Shown piece after piece: positions 21,041-31,758 of a stretch of DNA of 64,000 nt. The notes under the pieces are model-generated. The model saw only the letters and a program-made list of their open reading frames with translations, made no database searches and had not been told where the DNA came from. Within the stretch, counting starts at the first letter, position 1. Each line of letters starts with the position of its first letter. This DNA comes from Brachypterus glaber (Eukaryota > Arthropoda > Insecta > Coleoptera > Kateretidae): NCBI GenBank assembly GCA_958510825.1, contig OY294047.1:54047365-54111364 (forward strand), in the 5' to 3' direction. The position numbers were made by a program, and so were the translations under genes.

Positions 21041-22002
21041 TCCGGTCTGGAAACGATTTTTACCTCAACTTTTTACAACCCAAGTTTTTTTTTTTCATAA
21101 TTTAATTATTTAGAGCTTTGGCATTTTTTTAAGACCAAATTTTAAAAAATCCGTTGATGCGTTTTTAAGAAAAACGATTTTCATTTGTTTTAACAAAAAA
21201 AAATATGATACATTTTAAAACTATTTAAGATATTCAGATTTTACGTCAAAAAGTGAGAAAAAAGTTTGTATAGACGTTTGAGCTAAATTGCTTTTTAAGG
21301 GAGCTACCGTACTTTGAAAGGGCATTTTTAGAATATTTATCACATCATATCTCAGTAACGGTTTAACTTATTAACATGAAATTTTTACTGAACTAAAGAA
21401 CCAATAAATGTAAGCATTTAACGTTTTATTAAAATTAAATTTTTGACCAGTGTCGTAGATAATGGGTGCCTTATAATTGTAAGTCCGCCCCTGGTTATTT
21501 TTTTATGTCATAAAATGCATAATACAGTAAAAATTTCAAGTCATTAAGTTAAACCGTTCCTGAGTTATGAAGCGAATAATATTCTAAAAAGGTCCCTTAA
21601 ACGTCTTCTAGCTCCACTAAGAAGCCATTTAACACAAACGCCCATAGAACTTTTTGTCTCACTTTTTGACGTAAAATATGAATATCCAAAAAAAAATAAT
21701 ATTTCATATTTTTTTTTTGTTAAAACAAATGAAATTCGTTTGTCTCAAAAACGCATCGATAGATTTTTTTAAATTTGGCCTTAAAAAAATGCCAAAGCTC
21801 TAAATAATTAAATTATGAAAAAAAAACTTAAGGTTTGTTCGAGTTTCACTAAATATAGTTCTGAAATGTTGGTTATTGGCTATTTTAAGGCTAACAAAGA
21901 TTAAACCTCTATTGGTCAGAACCAGTTCTGAACAGTTCTTGACTCGAAACCCGAATAAGCCTTTAGATTATATGCAAGTTGAGCTAAAAATCGTTTCCTG
22001 AT
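21041..22002. mobile_element. Long inverted-repeat element with nested MITE
   Basis: TIRs are about GGAAACGATTTTTACCTCAA and TTGAGCTAAAAATCGTTTCC. Arms of ~380 bp match with divergence through CATAATTTAATTATTTAGAG, ATGCGTTTTTAAGAAAAACG and TTTTTACTG blocks. The right arm is interrupted by 21829-21963. The arms contain GTTCCTGAGTTATGAAG and CTAGCTCCACTAAG, echoing family C. Confidence 0.75.
21829..21963. mobile_element. Small MITE nested in the right arm
   Basis: Ends AAGGTTTGTTCGAGTTTC and GAAACCCGAATAAGCCTT are inverted repeats with three mismatches, with an internal CAGTTCTGAACAGTTCTTGA. It separates parts of the surrounding arm that are contiguous in the left arm. Confidence 0.7.
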
Positions 22003-23829
22003 CGGGGTGGTTAATTGGTAATAGTTCTAAAACAGTTTTCTAAGTGCGAGTGGAGTAAGGGTTTGTAGATTATGACGGCAGTATAATTTTGATATTTTAA
22101 TATTCATATTATAGTCGAGGTGGCATTGCTTGGTACAACAACAATATCATAAAATTTACTACTAATACATAAAGAGCGTGAAGGTAAAAACAATTAGTTT
22201 TTAGTTCTAGAATATCATTAGTGTTCAAACAAAATTTGGAAATCAAGATTTCTCTTGTTGATATTAGACAAAAATTAAGATTTTAAGAAAGGCTGGTAAA
22301 ATAATTCAGTATTTGGGACCCGGAAAACAGGAAATAGGTATAGGGTAGGGTAGGGTAGTAGCATAGACAAGGAAAGACCTCCAAAGCCGTTGCGGAATAC
22401 TGTGATAAATGTGCCTAGCGCATCTGAGATAAACTTGCACGTGCGCACTACTATTGTTGTTTTTGACGAGTATTTTTAACCTTAGTTTTGTGTGTCAAAA
22501 AAAAATTGTAAAAAATCAACAAAAAACAATAAATATCTACGAAGAAACGTCGAAATAGTTTTTTAAAATTATTTTATAAGAATTTTTCGAGGTGTGTTTG
22601 AGTTTCGGGATTTTATAGATCTACTTTGAGTACACCAGGGATTGACCCTTTGCTCTTCATAAAGCAACAATACAGATTAGGTTTAAAGTTATAAACAAAA
22701 AAACAAAAAAACAATTAAAACACAGTACAAACGACGACCTGACAGTACTGACAGTATAAACAAACTACTAATAATTCGTCACCCGAGTATTGGTTTGCCA
22801 TATCTCTATTTTTGGACATTTTAAGATTTTTACTGGGGGATTTTTGGAGATAAGACAAATGAATACTGGGGTGATGAATTGTTTTACGACCGACAGCATT
22901 TCACAGCTGATAGAGATGCGTACTGCGCAAGGTCAGATATATTGCGTTACGTCATTTCGCTGCCCCGTTCTGTCACAAAATAATCTTGCGCAGGCTGGAC
23001 TAATGGTTCTCTTTCCATCTCTATGGGTAGTAGGTAATTTTGGAAAGAAGATCCGGTAAAATAGCCTGTTTTTGGCATTAAAAAATACACAAACAAAAAA
23101 CTTATGATATTATTATAAATTTTTATTATTTTATTTTCTGATAAAATTTAATAAATAAACAAAATAAATTATATATTTACGATTTTCTAGCAGGGTGGGC
23201 TCATTCATATAAATAAAATAAACAGTGATTTATTATAATTAAACATTTTCTTGAAACTTGATTTATTTGTAAATATCTATAAAAACTGTTTTAATTTTAA
23301 TTTGTGTATAATTTTATTATCAGTTTTTTCTTTTGAAAATTGAGTTTTCTTTAAAGATTATTGCATTTTATTTTTTATTTTAATGGATTTTTATTTAGGT
23401 GATATACGTAATTCATTTAGGCTTAACGTTACAGGGGGGACAAATAAAAACTGTTTGTTTTTTCACCCAAAAATGTTTTTAGGGGTTCTTGGCTACTAGC
23501 GTTACGTATTTATAGGGGGTAAATCTTAGGGGGGAGGGGGAGTCGAAATTTACAAAATTTTGCGTTTTTTCGCACATTGTGTTACGGCTCTGAGTACCTA
23601 TAATAATATTTTTAGAATACACAGTTATTTGCATTTATCTTTTTAGATCTCCATACTATCGTAAACCAAGTTATAAAATAACAAGCCACGGATGTCTTTA
23701 ATGCATGCAATGTAAAATTAAAGGGTTATTAAATAATAATAAAATAAAAAAAAATTAAAAATATTTGTTCAAAAACTACTCCCTTACTTTAAGAAATCGT
23801 GAGATTTTTTTAATAGGTTTTTTAAATAA
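22003..23829. other. Gene-free tract
   Basis: Contains a short GGGTA microsatellite (about 22342-22360) and a slightly GC-richer patch at 22880-23010. The 89-residue open frame over 22790-23059 has no recognisable features. 23060-23829 is AT-rich with a G-run at 23510-23545. Confidence 0.4.
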
Positions 23830-24412
23830 TGATATATCGTCTTGTTAATTTCAGAACGTCGTATCTTTCAAAATACAACTTTGCAGGAATGAGAAATAAT
23901 AATAATAGGCTGAAAATGTACTTTTTTAATATAAACTTAATAAATTTTTAATGATTAAGTGTTTAAAATAAATAAATACAAATAAAAACCTCAAAATTAA
24001 TATATTTTTTTTTTAAATACGAGCTTTGAAATATTATTATATTAATATTTTAACAAAATATAATTAATTATTATAATAATATTATTAATTATTGAAATAT
24101 TTAAACTTCAACAAGTTTTATAACATGCGCATAAGATGTAAAAAAAGCTTCGCCAAATGCAAAAAGTGCGTTCCAAAATAGTCAGTTAACTAGAATTAAG
24201 AGATACGAGGTTTAAAAATTTATCAATTTATAATCATGTAAGATACGACGTTACTATTTTGCTTATATTTTTGTTATTTAAAAAAAAAATAGCAGGTGAA
24301 ACTTATTTTTTAGATGTAAATTGATATTATAAAGCGTTCAAGTCCAAAATCTCAAAATCGAAAAAAAAATGAGATACGACGTCCTGAAATTTACAAGACG
24401 ATATTCCGCTTA
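23830..24412. mobile_element. Inverted-repeat element (CGTCGTATCT arms)
   Basis: ATATCGTCTTGTTAATTTCA with GAACGTCGTATCT on the left matches AGATACGACGTCCTGAAATT with ACAAGACGATAT on the right. A further internal AGATACGACGT near 24242 shows additional internal repetition. The interior is very AT-rich. Confidence 0.65.
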
Positions 24413-24886
24413 AGTCACCCCGATATTTAACAAAAACATTCCAAAGCAAGAACTTTGGATAAGAATCGCAGGGGCCATATTTTAAGTCTTTAACTTAAAA
24501 CGTTCTCCAGTGATTTTAAACAGTTTGATATCTAGCAAACAACATTTTTGTTATCTAAAACGTCGACTAACTTAAATTAGCAATATATTTCTTTTTTATG
24601 TTTTTTGCAAATTGCAAGATTTTTCCTTTTATGTTTTATGACAGGGGACAGTAAAATGTTATTATTAAAGTTTTAAGTGGTTAGGATCGTAACTGCCTTG
24701 AAATAGTGACACATCATAGCAACCCAAGGTTCTGTTTTATTCAGAAAAAAATTAGAACATACAATTTAAAATTGTTATTCATAAATATTTTAGTACGCAC
24801 TGAAATTGTATACCTACTACATATTGCGTAGTATCTGCAAAATATAATTATTTTTTATTGGATTTACTATACTGTATAGTATACAG

Positions 24887-25092
24887 TGCGATTATAAGGT
24901 GCCGAACAGTTTTAAAAGAAAATACTCTTTGTTTGAAGCCAAGCCTCTGTTAGAGTTGTGCGCGACAAGCCCATGTGATTGCTACGTACAACAGCTCGGT
25001 GGCCAGTAAAACGCACACAGCTTTCTTGCATTTTGCTCATCGCTAATGCCAGTTTTGCATTAAAAAGGTCGTCACTTTATAATCGCACGGTA
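24887..25092. mobile_element. Short TIR element (GCGATTATAAGG ends)
   Basis: ACAGTGCGATTATAAGGTG on the left and CACTTTATAATCGCACGGTA on the right form the ends. The ~205-bp interior is less AT-rich than its flanks and contains TGTGCGCGACAAGCCC. TA-rich flanks would suit a Tc1/mariner-type MITE, but the duplication is not clear. Confidence 0.6.
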
Positions 25093-25379
25093 TAGTCTAT
25101 ACATAATTAGTATTTGTCGGTAATAAAAATAAGTATATGATAAAAATACTAGTACCAACAAAACAATACTTACCAAGAACTAGAAACCCAGGATCGAAAT
25201 TTGAAGTCCCTATAGTTATAGAGTTCAAAAATGTTTCGGATAGATCGACCGACGCAACTTTTTAAAAGTAGGTTTTTAAAGTAAAATATTTTAGGTTTTG
25301 TAACAAACATTTATTATACGATATTATAAATTATGATTTATAATAACAATAATAATAATAATATCTATTAAAAATAATG

Positions 25380-25467
25380 ATTTTCGTCGTTTTCGAACAG
25401 AGAATTAAAGCTAAAGATTAGTCATTGTCTTGGCTTTAATTCTCTGTTCGAAAACAACAAAAACCTA
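25380..25467. repeat. Hairpin
   Basis: GTTTTCGAACAGAGAATTAA and TTAATTCTCTGTTCGAAAAC are perfect 20-bp inverted arms around a ~30-nt loop, flanked by TTTCGTC-type bases. Confidence 0.75.
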
Positions 25468-25741
25468 TCGTCGAAACGTCACAGCAAAATTAGATAACAA
25501 TTTTAGTCAGATCCAAGGCCCTATTCCCCAAAAATCAAAAAGCTAAATTATACAAATTGGGCAAAAACTTTCAATTTATTAAAAATAATAATCATAATAA
25601 TAGATAATAATAATTTTACGCACTTACAAAAATAAATAAGGTAATTCACATATTCCCAAATAAACGAACGTTCTGAGAATTTAAAAGGAAACAAGAAGGA
25701 GTAATTCACTCATTCATAGTAGGTGTACATATTCGAAGTAC

Positions 25742-25908
25742 TTAACACGTTCGCTGCCGCCCATATAAACATATACTCATCCCAGATGCCAGACTTATTT
25801 TGTGCAATATTATTCAAATCTACAGTGAACCCGCCAGGTGAGCTCTCGGCATGGAATATGAGTCATTGATGGACCCACCAGGTGGGTTGTCGGCAGCGAA
25901 CGTGTTAA
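25742..25908. mobile_element. piggyBac-type MITE with TTAA duplication
   Basis: TTAA at 25742-25745 and 25905-25908 flank perfect 14-bp TIRs CACGTTCGCTGCCG and CGGCAGCGAACGTG. Further imperfect pairing follows inside (ATACTCAT with ATGAGTCAT). The 159-bp interior is non-coding. TTAA target specificity with C-initial TIRs is diagnostic of the piggyBac superfamily. Confidence 0.85.
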
Positions 25909-26003
25909 AGCACCTACTTACCAAAAAAGTCCTATATTACAATGTACTTCGAAGTAGTAGAAGCAGCTGACAAAATCCTGAGAGTGAACCACCCACCATA
26001 TTA

Positions 26004-26987
26004 TACAGGGTGTCCCAGAACTCGCGTCCATCCTTGAAGGTATAAATACTACATCAAAAAATATAAAAAAAGTTTATATAAACGTAGACCCGCAAATCGG
26101 TCCTAAGGGAGTTCTGGCCCATTAAAGGGGATACCAAAAATAGGGTTTTTATTTAATATCTCTGGAGCCCTTTGAGCTAGAAGGACGAGATTTTGCATGT
26201 GACTTAGTATTATTAAGAAAAATTATTTTAAGTTATTTTAGTCTTCAAAGTTTACTGGAGGCACGCCTAGACGTACGAAATTTCTGTGGCTTACCACATT
26301 TTTGCTCAAAACTTTTTCGCATTCTTTTTTAAAATTCTTTGAGTCAAAATACATGAAAAAGATACTCACAATATTTCCGAGAAAAATCAATTTAAAGGAA
26401 TGCCCCTGAAGAGTGTTACTGTTTAAAGAGTCTCACTTAATATTTATTTTTGGGCCAGGGTGTAAAAAACTTCTTTATCCAATACATACAGATAATGAGA
26501 CAATTACCAGCTTTATTTTAAATAGATAAACTCAATAATAACCCCCGCGTGGCTTTTACTTTATTGAGTGGATAGTTATTTATTTTACCCACTCAACTGT
26601 CACTTGTCAAATTATTTTCTTGTAAATGTCATTAAAATTTTTAATAAAATTATGAATTTCTAAGCTATTGGATAAAACCTTGTATGGCACTCATGGGTAA
26701 ACCGATATTGCCCTCTCGAAAATTAACCTGCTTGGCTGACGCCTCGCAGGTTAATTTTCTCATGGGCAATATCTTACTTTACCCACTAGTACCATAAATA
26801 ACTATTTTCTTAGTTTTTAATGTGGATTCGCCCTGCAGTGTTAAATTATATTATTAGCGCTTTTTTTGGGCCCTATTAAAGAGACCTACATTCAATAGTG
26901 CGTAAATCCATTAGGCCATATGTTTATATGACTTCTTTTTTATATTTATTGATATATTTTGTGTCGCGAGTTCTGGGACACCCTGTA
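26004..26987. mobile_element. Tc1/mariner-type non-autonomous element with TA duplication
   Basis: Perfect 23-bp TIRs beginning TACAGGGTGTCCCAGAACTC are flanked by TA (26002-26003 and 26988-26989). The interior has no ORF and is interrupted by family B copy 4; without it the element would be about 650 bp. The TIR start is shared with the remnant at 5729. 26988-27601 holds nothing further that I can support. Confidence 0.8.
26474..26806 (+). mobile_element. Family B element, copy 4, nested
   Basis: Near-complete copy with intact terminal hairpin. It lies inside the TACAGGGTGTCCC element, so it inserted later than that element. Confidence 0.9.
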
Positions 26988-27609
26988 TAATTCTTTAAAA
27001 TATTATATTTAGATCAAGAAAAAGTACTTCCCACTTATTCTAGTGTTATGTCACCCACATATCTTATAAAAAAACGTTATCACACGAATGTATATGATAT
27101 TTATCTACAGTGTTTATGTTTATAATATTAACTTTCTTTTACACTTTGAGGTTATCAACCTCTTCTTTATTTGATATCTTTGCAATCTGGTTTATTATCT
27201 TTAACACATTTTATAGGTGATTTTAAATATATTTACGAAAAATAATAATGCCTCTACGCTGACAATATGAGGATCTAAACACTCACAAAATACAAAAAAC
27301 TTTTTAGAAAAAATATTTAGAAAAAAAAAATTAAAATATAATAACACCCCTAATACGCTGCATTTTTAAACGCTCTTTTCTCTTAATTTAATAATACTAT
27401 CGTAACCACATGTTCCCCTCTAAGCAGAACCTGGTCCAATTTTCTTTGACAGGTTTCCATATGTTTTGTCCTTTTAATTATTTCAATTGTTGGTGGTACT
27501 AGGGATTTTCGAACTCTTGCAGGTACTTCGACAGTGTCTGCAAAAAATATCTATATTATTTGAAATGTGGTGCTATATGAAAATGGTTAAGATAAAATGG
27601 CCTCAAAAT

Positions 27610-27863
27610 CAACGAACTAATAACTCTTCTCTCTAGAATAGACATTTCATTCGTAAAAACTGACAAAAACGTCGGCAACATAAACATTCGTCTGTCTTAC
27701 TCGCACATCTTTGTTCTAACAGAGACAACAATACCAGTTACTGGTAATTGTTATTGTTCAGACCTGAATATACCTACTATTTGTTTACAAACAAACCGAG
27801 ATGCTGGCGATACTTTATTTTAACGGTATGCGTGTTCTAGAAAGAAGAGTTGTTAGTTCGTTG
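27610..27863. mobile_element. hAT-type MITE, copy 1, 8-bp TSD
   Basis: The 254-bp element has ends CAACGAACTAATAACTCTTC and GAAGAGTTGTTAGTTCGTTG. It is flanked by CTCAAAAT at 27602-27609 and 27864-27871. A copy of identical length with a different 8-bp duplication is at 46923-47176. 27872-28194 is AT-rich with no feature I can support. Confidence 0.85.
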
Positions 27864-28201
27864 CTCAAAATACATAGGAATTGACTAGTCGAGTCCGTCG
27901 GAGATCTTTTTTGTGCGGCTGTGCAACAAGCAGTTTTATTAATAAACATTTATTTACCATATCGGGCCAAAAAGACAAGGTAATCTACAATGTTATTTTG
28001 TAGGATATATTTGTTATTATTAATTTGAGAAATTCTATTCAAAAAAATAATTTAAAATAATAATTAGCTGCTGATTTTAATTAAATTCTTCAAGGATTAT
28101 GTTTAAAAAATTTAAAGCCTTGCTAATAACTACTACATTGACGTTTGTATATTAAGTAGTAGGTAATACACACAAAAAAGTAAACATCAAAATATTAACG
28201 C

Positions 28202-28280
28202 AGTCGTCCCTCCGAAGTGACTGATCGATTTCGTGCTTTTTAGCACTCTTCAGAGCCACATATCGGTAGTAGGGACAACT
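28202..28280 (-). ncRNA. Type I hammerhead ribozyme motif, inverted copy
   Basis: The 79-nt sequence is identical on the minus strand to 28465-28543, with the core at 28217-28259. All catalytic-core bases are retained: CTGAAGA, stem II GTGCT/AGCAC, GAAA, and C as the cleavage-site nucleotide. Confidence 0.8.
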
Positions 28281-28464
28281 ACGAAAACCAAACCCTTTCC
28301 ATATATCTCTATATAGAGTTTAAAAATCCTTCCTTCCTTTTTTGGACTTTTTTGGTTTATCCAGTCTCTGCTTTTAGCAGTAGATGTCGCTAGCTGTTTT
28401 TGCTTTTCCTTGTAACGATTTTTAAACTCTATATAGAGATATATGGAAAGGGTTTGGTTTTCGT

Positions 28465-28543
28465 AGTTGTCCCTACTACCGATATGTGGCTCTGAAGAGT
28501 GCTAAAAAGCACGAAATCGATCAGTCACTTCGGAGGGACGACT
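28465..28543 (+). ncRNA. Type I hammerhead ribozyme motif
   Basis: Core 28486-28528. CTGAAGA (28492-28498) is the C3-A9 box. Stem II is GTGCT-AAAA-AGCAC, 5 bp with a tetraloop. GAA (28513-28515) is G12-A14. ATCGAT (28516-28521) is self-complementary, giving a 2-bp stem III alone or 6 bp in a dimer. C28522 is position 17 and cleavage is predicted after it. Stem I pairs GTGGCT with AGTCAC (6 bp, one G-U) next to the core. It continues past a TAT/T internal loop with CCGA/TCGG, then past a 4-nt bulge with a 10-bp helix (28465-28474 with 28534-28543). Activity is not demonstrated. Confidence 0.85.
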
Positions 28544-28900
28544 GCGTTAATCAAACAAAAGTCGTTTTAAGGAATAGTAAAATGTTTTATATAGATCTTT
28601 TAAATTTGTAAATATCAAACAATTTAATTTAGTTTATTAATTCAGATACCACTGTAAAAGGTGACCTCTTAGCGTTTAGGATTCAATTGGCGGCAATGTC
28701 CACCGTGGCATTGATTAATCTGCCCCCTATCGACAGCGTGCAATAGGTTCTTGAAACCAATAACTGCTTCCTTTTTTGGACTGTCGATAGGTTTATCCAG
28801 TCTCTGCTTTTAGCAGTAGATGTCGCTAGCTGTTTTTGCTTTTCCTTGTAACGATTTTTAAACTCTATATAGAGATATATGGAAAGGGTTAGGTTTTCGT

Positions 28901-28979
28901 AGTTGTCCCTACTACCGATATGTGGCTCTGAAGAGTGCTAAAAAGCACGAAATCGATCAGTCACTTCGGAGGGACGACT
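28901..28979 (+). ncRNA. Type I hammerhead ribozyme motif, direct-repeat copy
   Basis: Identical to 28465-28543 and exactly 436 bp downstream; core 28922-28964, predicted cleavage after C28958. Confidence 0.85.
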
Positions 28980-29272
28980 GCGTTAATCAAACAAAAGTCG
29001 TTTTAAGGAATAGTAAAATGTTTTATATAGATCTTTTAAATTTGTAAATATCAAACAATTTAATTTAGTTTATCAAAATATTAGTCTCAAGTCTGATTGC
29101 GGCAACGTTTTAGTCCTATCAACCTATCAATAACTCATCCTTTTATTTCCCTAACATTATTACACTCTACATCCTTTATGAATTGTGAGCGGTATTCCAT
29201 TCTAGGGCTGTCTACCTTTCTTCTAACTCTCAGGTCGCTCCCCAAAATATTTTTTCTCTTAGAATATAAAGG

Positions 29273-29487
29273 TGAAGTTTGCAACGTTTTTTTGCATCGA
29301 AAATTCAAATAGTATATTAAAGCACTTACTCCATAACACGTTTTTAGCGCACTAGTACTTTAGAAAACTCGCCGCAGGCGGCTTGTTTTCTAAACTTGTA
29401 CTCGTGCGTTAAAAACGTATGTTATGAAACTAGTACTTTAATATACTATTTGAATTTTCGTTGCAAGAAAAACGTTGCAAACTTCAG
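29273..29487. mobile_element. Family F hairpin module, solo
   Basis: Outer arms GAAGTTTGCAACGTTTTTTT and AAAAACGTTGCAAACTTCAG; inner arms ACACGTTTTTAGCGCACTAG and its complement, and GAAAACTCGCCGCAGGCGGC. The same hairpin ends the longer F copies at 30645-31175, 31757-32285 and 33999-34510. Confidence 0.75.
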
Positions 29488-29618
29488 CTTCATTTTAGAA
29501 TGTGGACCACCATTTGATCGCTTCTTCTAACTATCTCCTTCCACAAAATACTATTTTCCCAATACTCTCTAATACTCTCTTGTTTGTAACTCTATCTGAC
29601 TATTTTAAATAAACAAGC

Positions 29619-29842
29619 TTGGGGTAAGGCGCTGTCTATATATTACGTTACGCTAATTGTATCAAAATTCATACGTTATTAAAGGCTGTAGAGATGTAAT
29701 ATTTTGGCTAACCCCCCCCCCCCCATTTTGGGGGTAGCCAAAACAGGAAATCTCTACAGCCTTTAATAACGCGAGAAACGGGGTATGAAGTGTATGAATT
29801 TTAGTACAATTTTCGTTATGTAATATATGGACAGGCCCCAAT
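29619..29842. mobile_element. Family D palindromic MITE, copy 2
   Basis: Ends TTGGGGTAAGGCGCTGTC and GACAGGCCCCAA, then TATATTACG and AATTCATAC blocks and a C-run loop with GGTAGCCAAAACAGGAAATC. It resembles copy 1 inside but has the GGGCTGTCC-type end of copy 5. Open frames over this element and 29843-30146 have no recognisable protein content. Confidence 0.75.
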
Positions 29843-30146
29843 TTGAGGTTAACATCAAGTAAGAATTTAAGTGAGTACACAACCGAAGAAGGAGGAGGAA
29901 AAATAAGAAGAAAAATAAGAATAAGATATATCGATAGTATGGTGAAAAAAGTGTCAAATCAAAAAGGATAGCTATTATTTTCTTACCCAAGGCTGGCACT
30001 TTAGGCCTTTTCTTTCTTGTCCATACTTCTTCTACTTCTTCTAAGGCCATATTCCAATATTTGTCAAATGCCACTACATAGCCCGTACAATAACCTCTTA
30101 TTCTACTGGCACCTCTATTCCAAATCTGGAACAAAAGAAAATATAC

Positions 30147-30413
30147 TTTATCCAATATATACAGATAATAAGACAATTACCAGCTTTATTTTAAATAGAT
30201 AAACTCAATAATAACCCCCGCGTGGCTTTTACTTTATTGAGTGGATAATTATTCATTTTACCCACTCAATTTTCACTTGTCAAATTATTTTCTTGTAAAT
30301 GACATTAAAATTTTTAATAAAAATATGAATTCCTAAGCTATTTATTGGATAAAACCTTGTATGGCACTCATGGGTAAACCAATATTGCCCTCACTAGTAC
30401 CATAAATAACAAT
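30147..30413 (+). mobile_element. Family B element, copy 5 (hairpin deleted)
   Basis: Begins TTTATCCAATATATACAGAT. It lacks the second half of the terminal hairpin, jumping from AATATTGCCCTC to ACTAGTACCATAAATAAC. Confidence 0.85.
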
Positions 30414-30644
30414 TAACCTACCAACAAATCATGAAATTATCTGTCCTAAGTAGGGTTGCCAAACGTCCTTTATTTTAAAGCACAGTCCTTTGTTTTCCAC
30501 TTATGTCCTTTTATAAAACCCTTAAAGGACGCCAAATGTTGAATTTACAAACAATCTTAAAAAATGGGGGACACTTTGAAAATCTTGAAAACCGCGATGC
30601 ACCGGTCTTATGAAAAAGTATAGTAAATATAGACTGGTTAATAG

Positions 30645-31175
30645 TTTTTTTCTATTTTGCGACTCTTATAAGCTCATAATCACACGCATTTTGCGTGTTC
30701 TTATAGGACCATAAGAGATCTATACTTTTTTTTCTTTTGGATTGGCAACAGACAAAAGTCTATCTCTTGACGTTTGCCGTGCAATTGTGAACGTCGCTTT
30801 AAAGTTTAATTTTCTACAAAATTTTGTGTTTAGGTTTGGTTTACGGTGTTAAAATTGTGGCTTGGTTACTTGCAGTGGAAAAGAGAAGAAATGACTATAA
30901 AATATATCAAAATAATATTCGTTCTTAGAATTTTAAACATGGCGAAAACTGCAATGGCAATTCGAAACAAAAATCCCTAAATCAGTCATCAATTTAAATG
31001 TAAGTTTTTTTTAAATTTTAGAGCAAAATAGAAAAAATTGTATAAAGCACTCGTTTCATTACACGTTTTTAGCGCACTAGTACTTTAGAAAACACACCGC
31101 AAGCGGCTCGTTTTCTAAACTTGTACTCGTGCGCTAAAAACGTATGTTATGAAACTAGTACTTTAATATACTATT
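30645..31175 (+). mobile_element. Family F element, copy 1
   Basis: Starts TCTATTTTGCGACTCTTATA with a CTTATAAG/ACACGCATTTTGCGTGT hairpin. The non-coding body includes TCGCTTTAAAGT, TTCTACAAAATTTTGTGTTT and AATCCCTAAATCAGTCATCA. It ends in the AGCGCACTAGTACTTTAGAA hairpin and ACTTTAATATACTATT. No ORF. Confidence 0.8.
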
Positions 31176-31618
31176 GACTATTTTTTTCTTTTTTTGTGGT
31201 ACTACTATGGTATATATGGTACTAGTAAAAGAACTGGAGTGTGAAAATTAACCCAAGAGGCCACATTCTTAGAAGTACCCTTACCACGCAGACTTTTTTG
31301 TGTGTAGAAATCTGTTACTTGAATAAATCATAGGTAATCGATACTTTAAACGTTTTGCTTAAAATGCCCGTAGTAAAATTTATTGTTTTCTTCGAGTACC
31401 GTACTTTCTCTCGATCAGTAAAAGTGAATGTGGTCAATTTTCTAAACATCTGTGAGGCAGAAAAGAGTACTTTATTATGCACTTTACTATCGCGTTTATC
31501 TACACAAATAAAGCTATAATTTTAATTGTAATAGTAATAATAATAATAATAATATACTCCCAATAAAACAAAACTTTCCCTTAGTTTTATTTTTTTTTTG
31601 TTTTGATTCATTCATGTA

Positions 31619-31758
31619 ATGCCAATCCAAAACAAAAATCCCTAAATCAGTCATCAATTTATGTGTTTTTTTTTTAATTTTAGAGCAAAATAAAAAAAAA
31701 TGTATGAAGCACTCGTTTCATAACTCGTTTGTTATGAAACTAGTACTTTAATACACTA
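31619..31758 (+). mobile_element. Family F 3' fragment, copy 0
   Basis: Only the last ~140 bp of family F is present (from GCCAATCCAAAACAAAAATC), with most of the terminal hairpin deleted. It abuts copy 2 head to tail. Confidence 0.7.

Larger units (their letters stand above)
28195..29073. mobile_element. Hammerhead-bearing repeat cluster (PLE or retrozyme-like)
   Basis: A ~284-bp segment (28354-28637) recurs base for base or nearly so at 28790-29073, exactly 436 bp later. The first ~135 bp (28195-28329) is an inverted copy of 28418-28552. Each copy has a hammerhead motif. The spacer 28638-28789 is present once, so the plus-strand part is a tandem of about 1.65 units of 436 bp. Tandem or inverted terminal units with hammerheads are known for Penelope-like elements, and short tandem units for animal retrozymes. 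No reverse transcriptase or GIY-YIG sequence is adjacent. Confidence 0.7.

Noticed and set aside
29763..30176. 137-residue minus-strand frame
   Set aside because: It crosses from family D copy 2 into family B copy 5 and is mostly low-complexity hydrophobic translation of AT-rich DNA.
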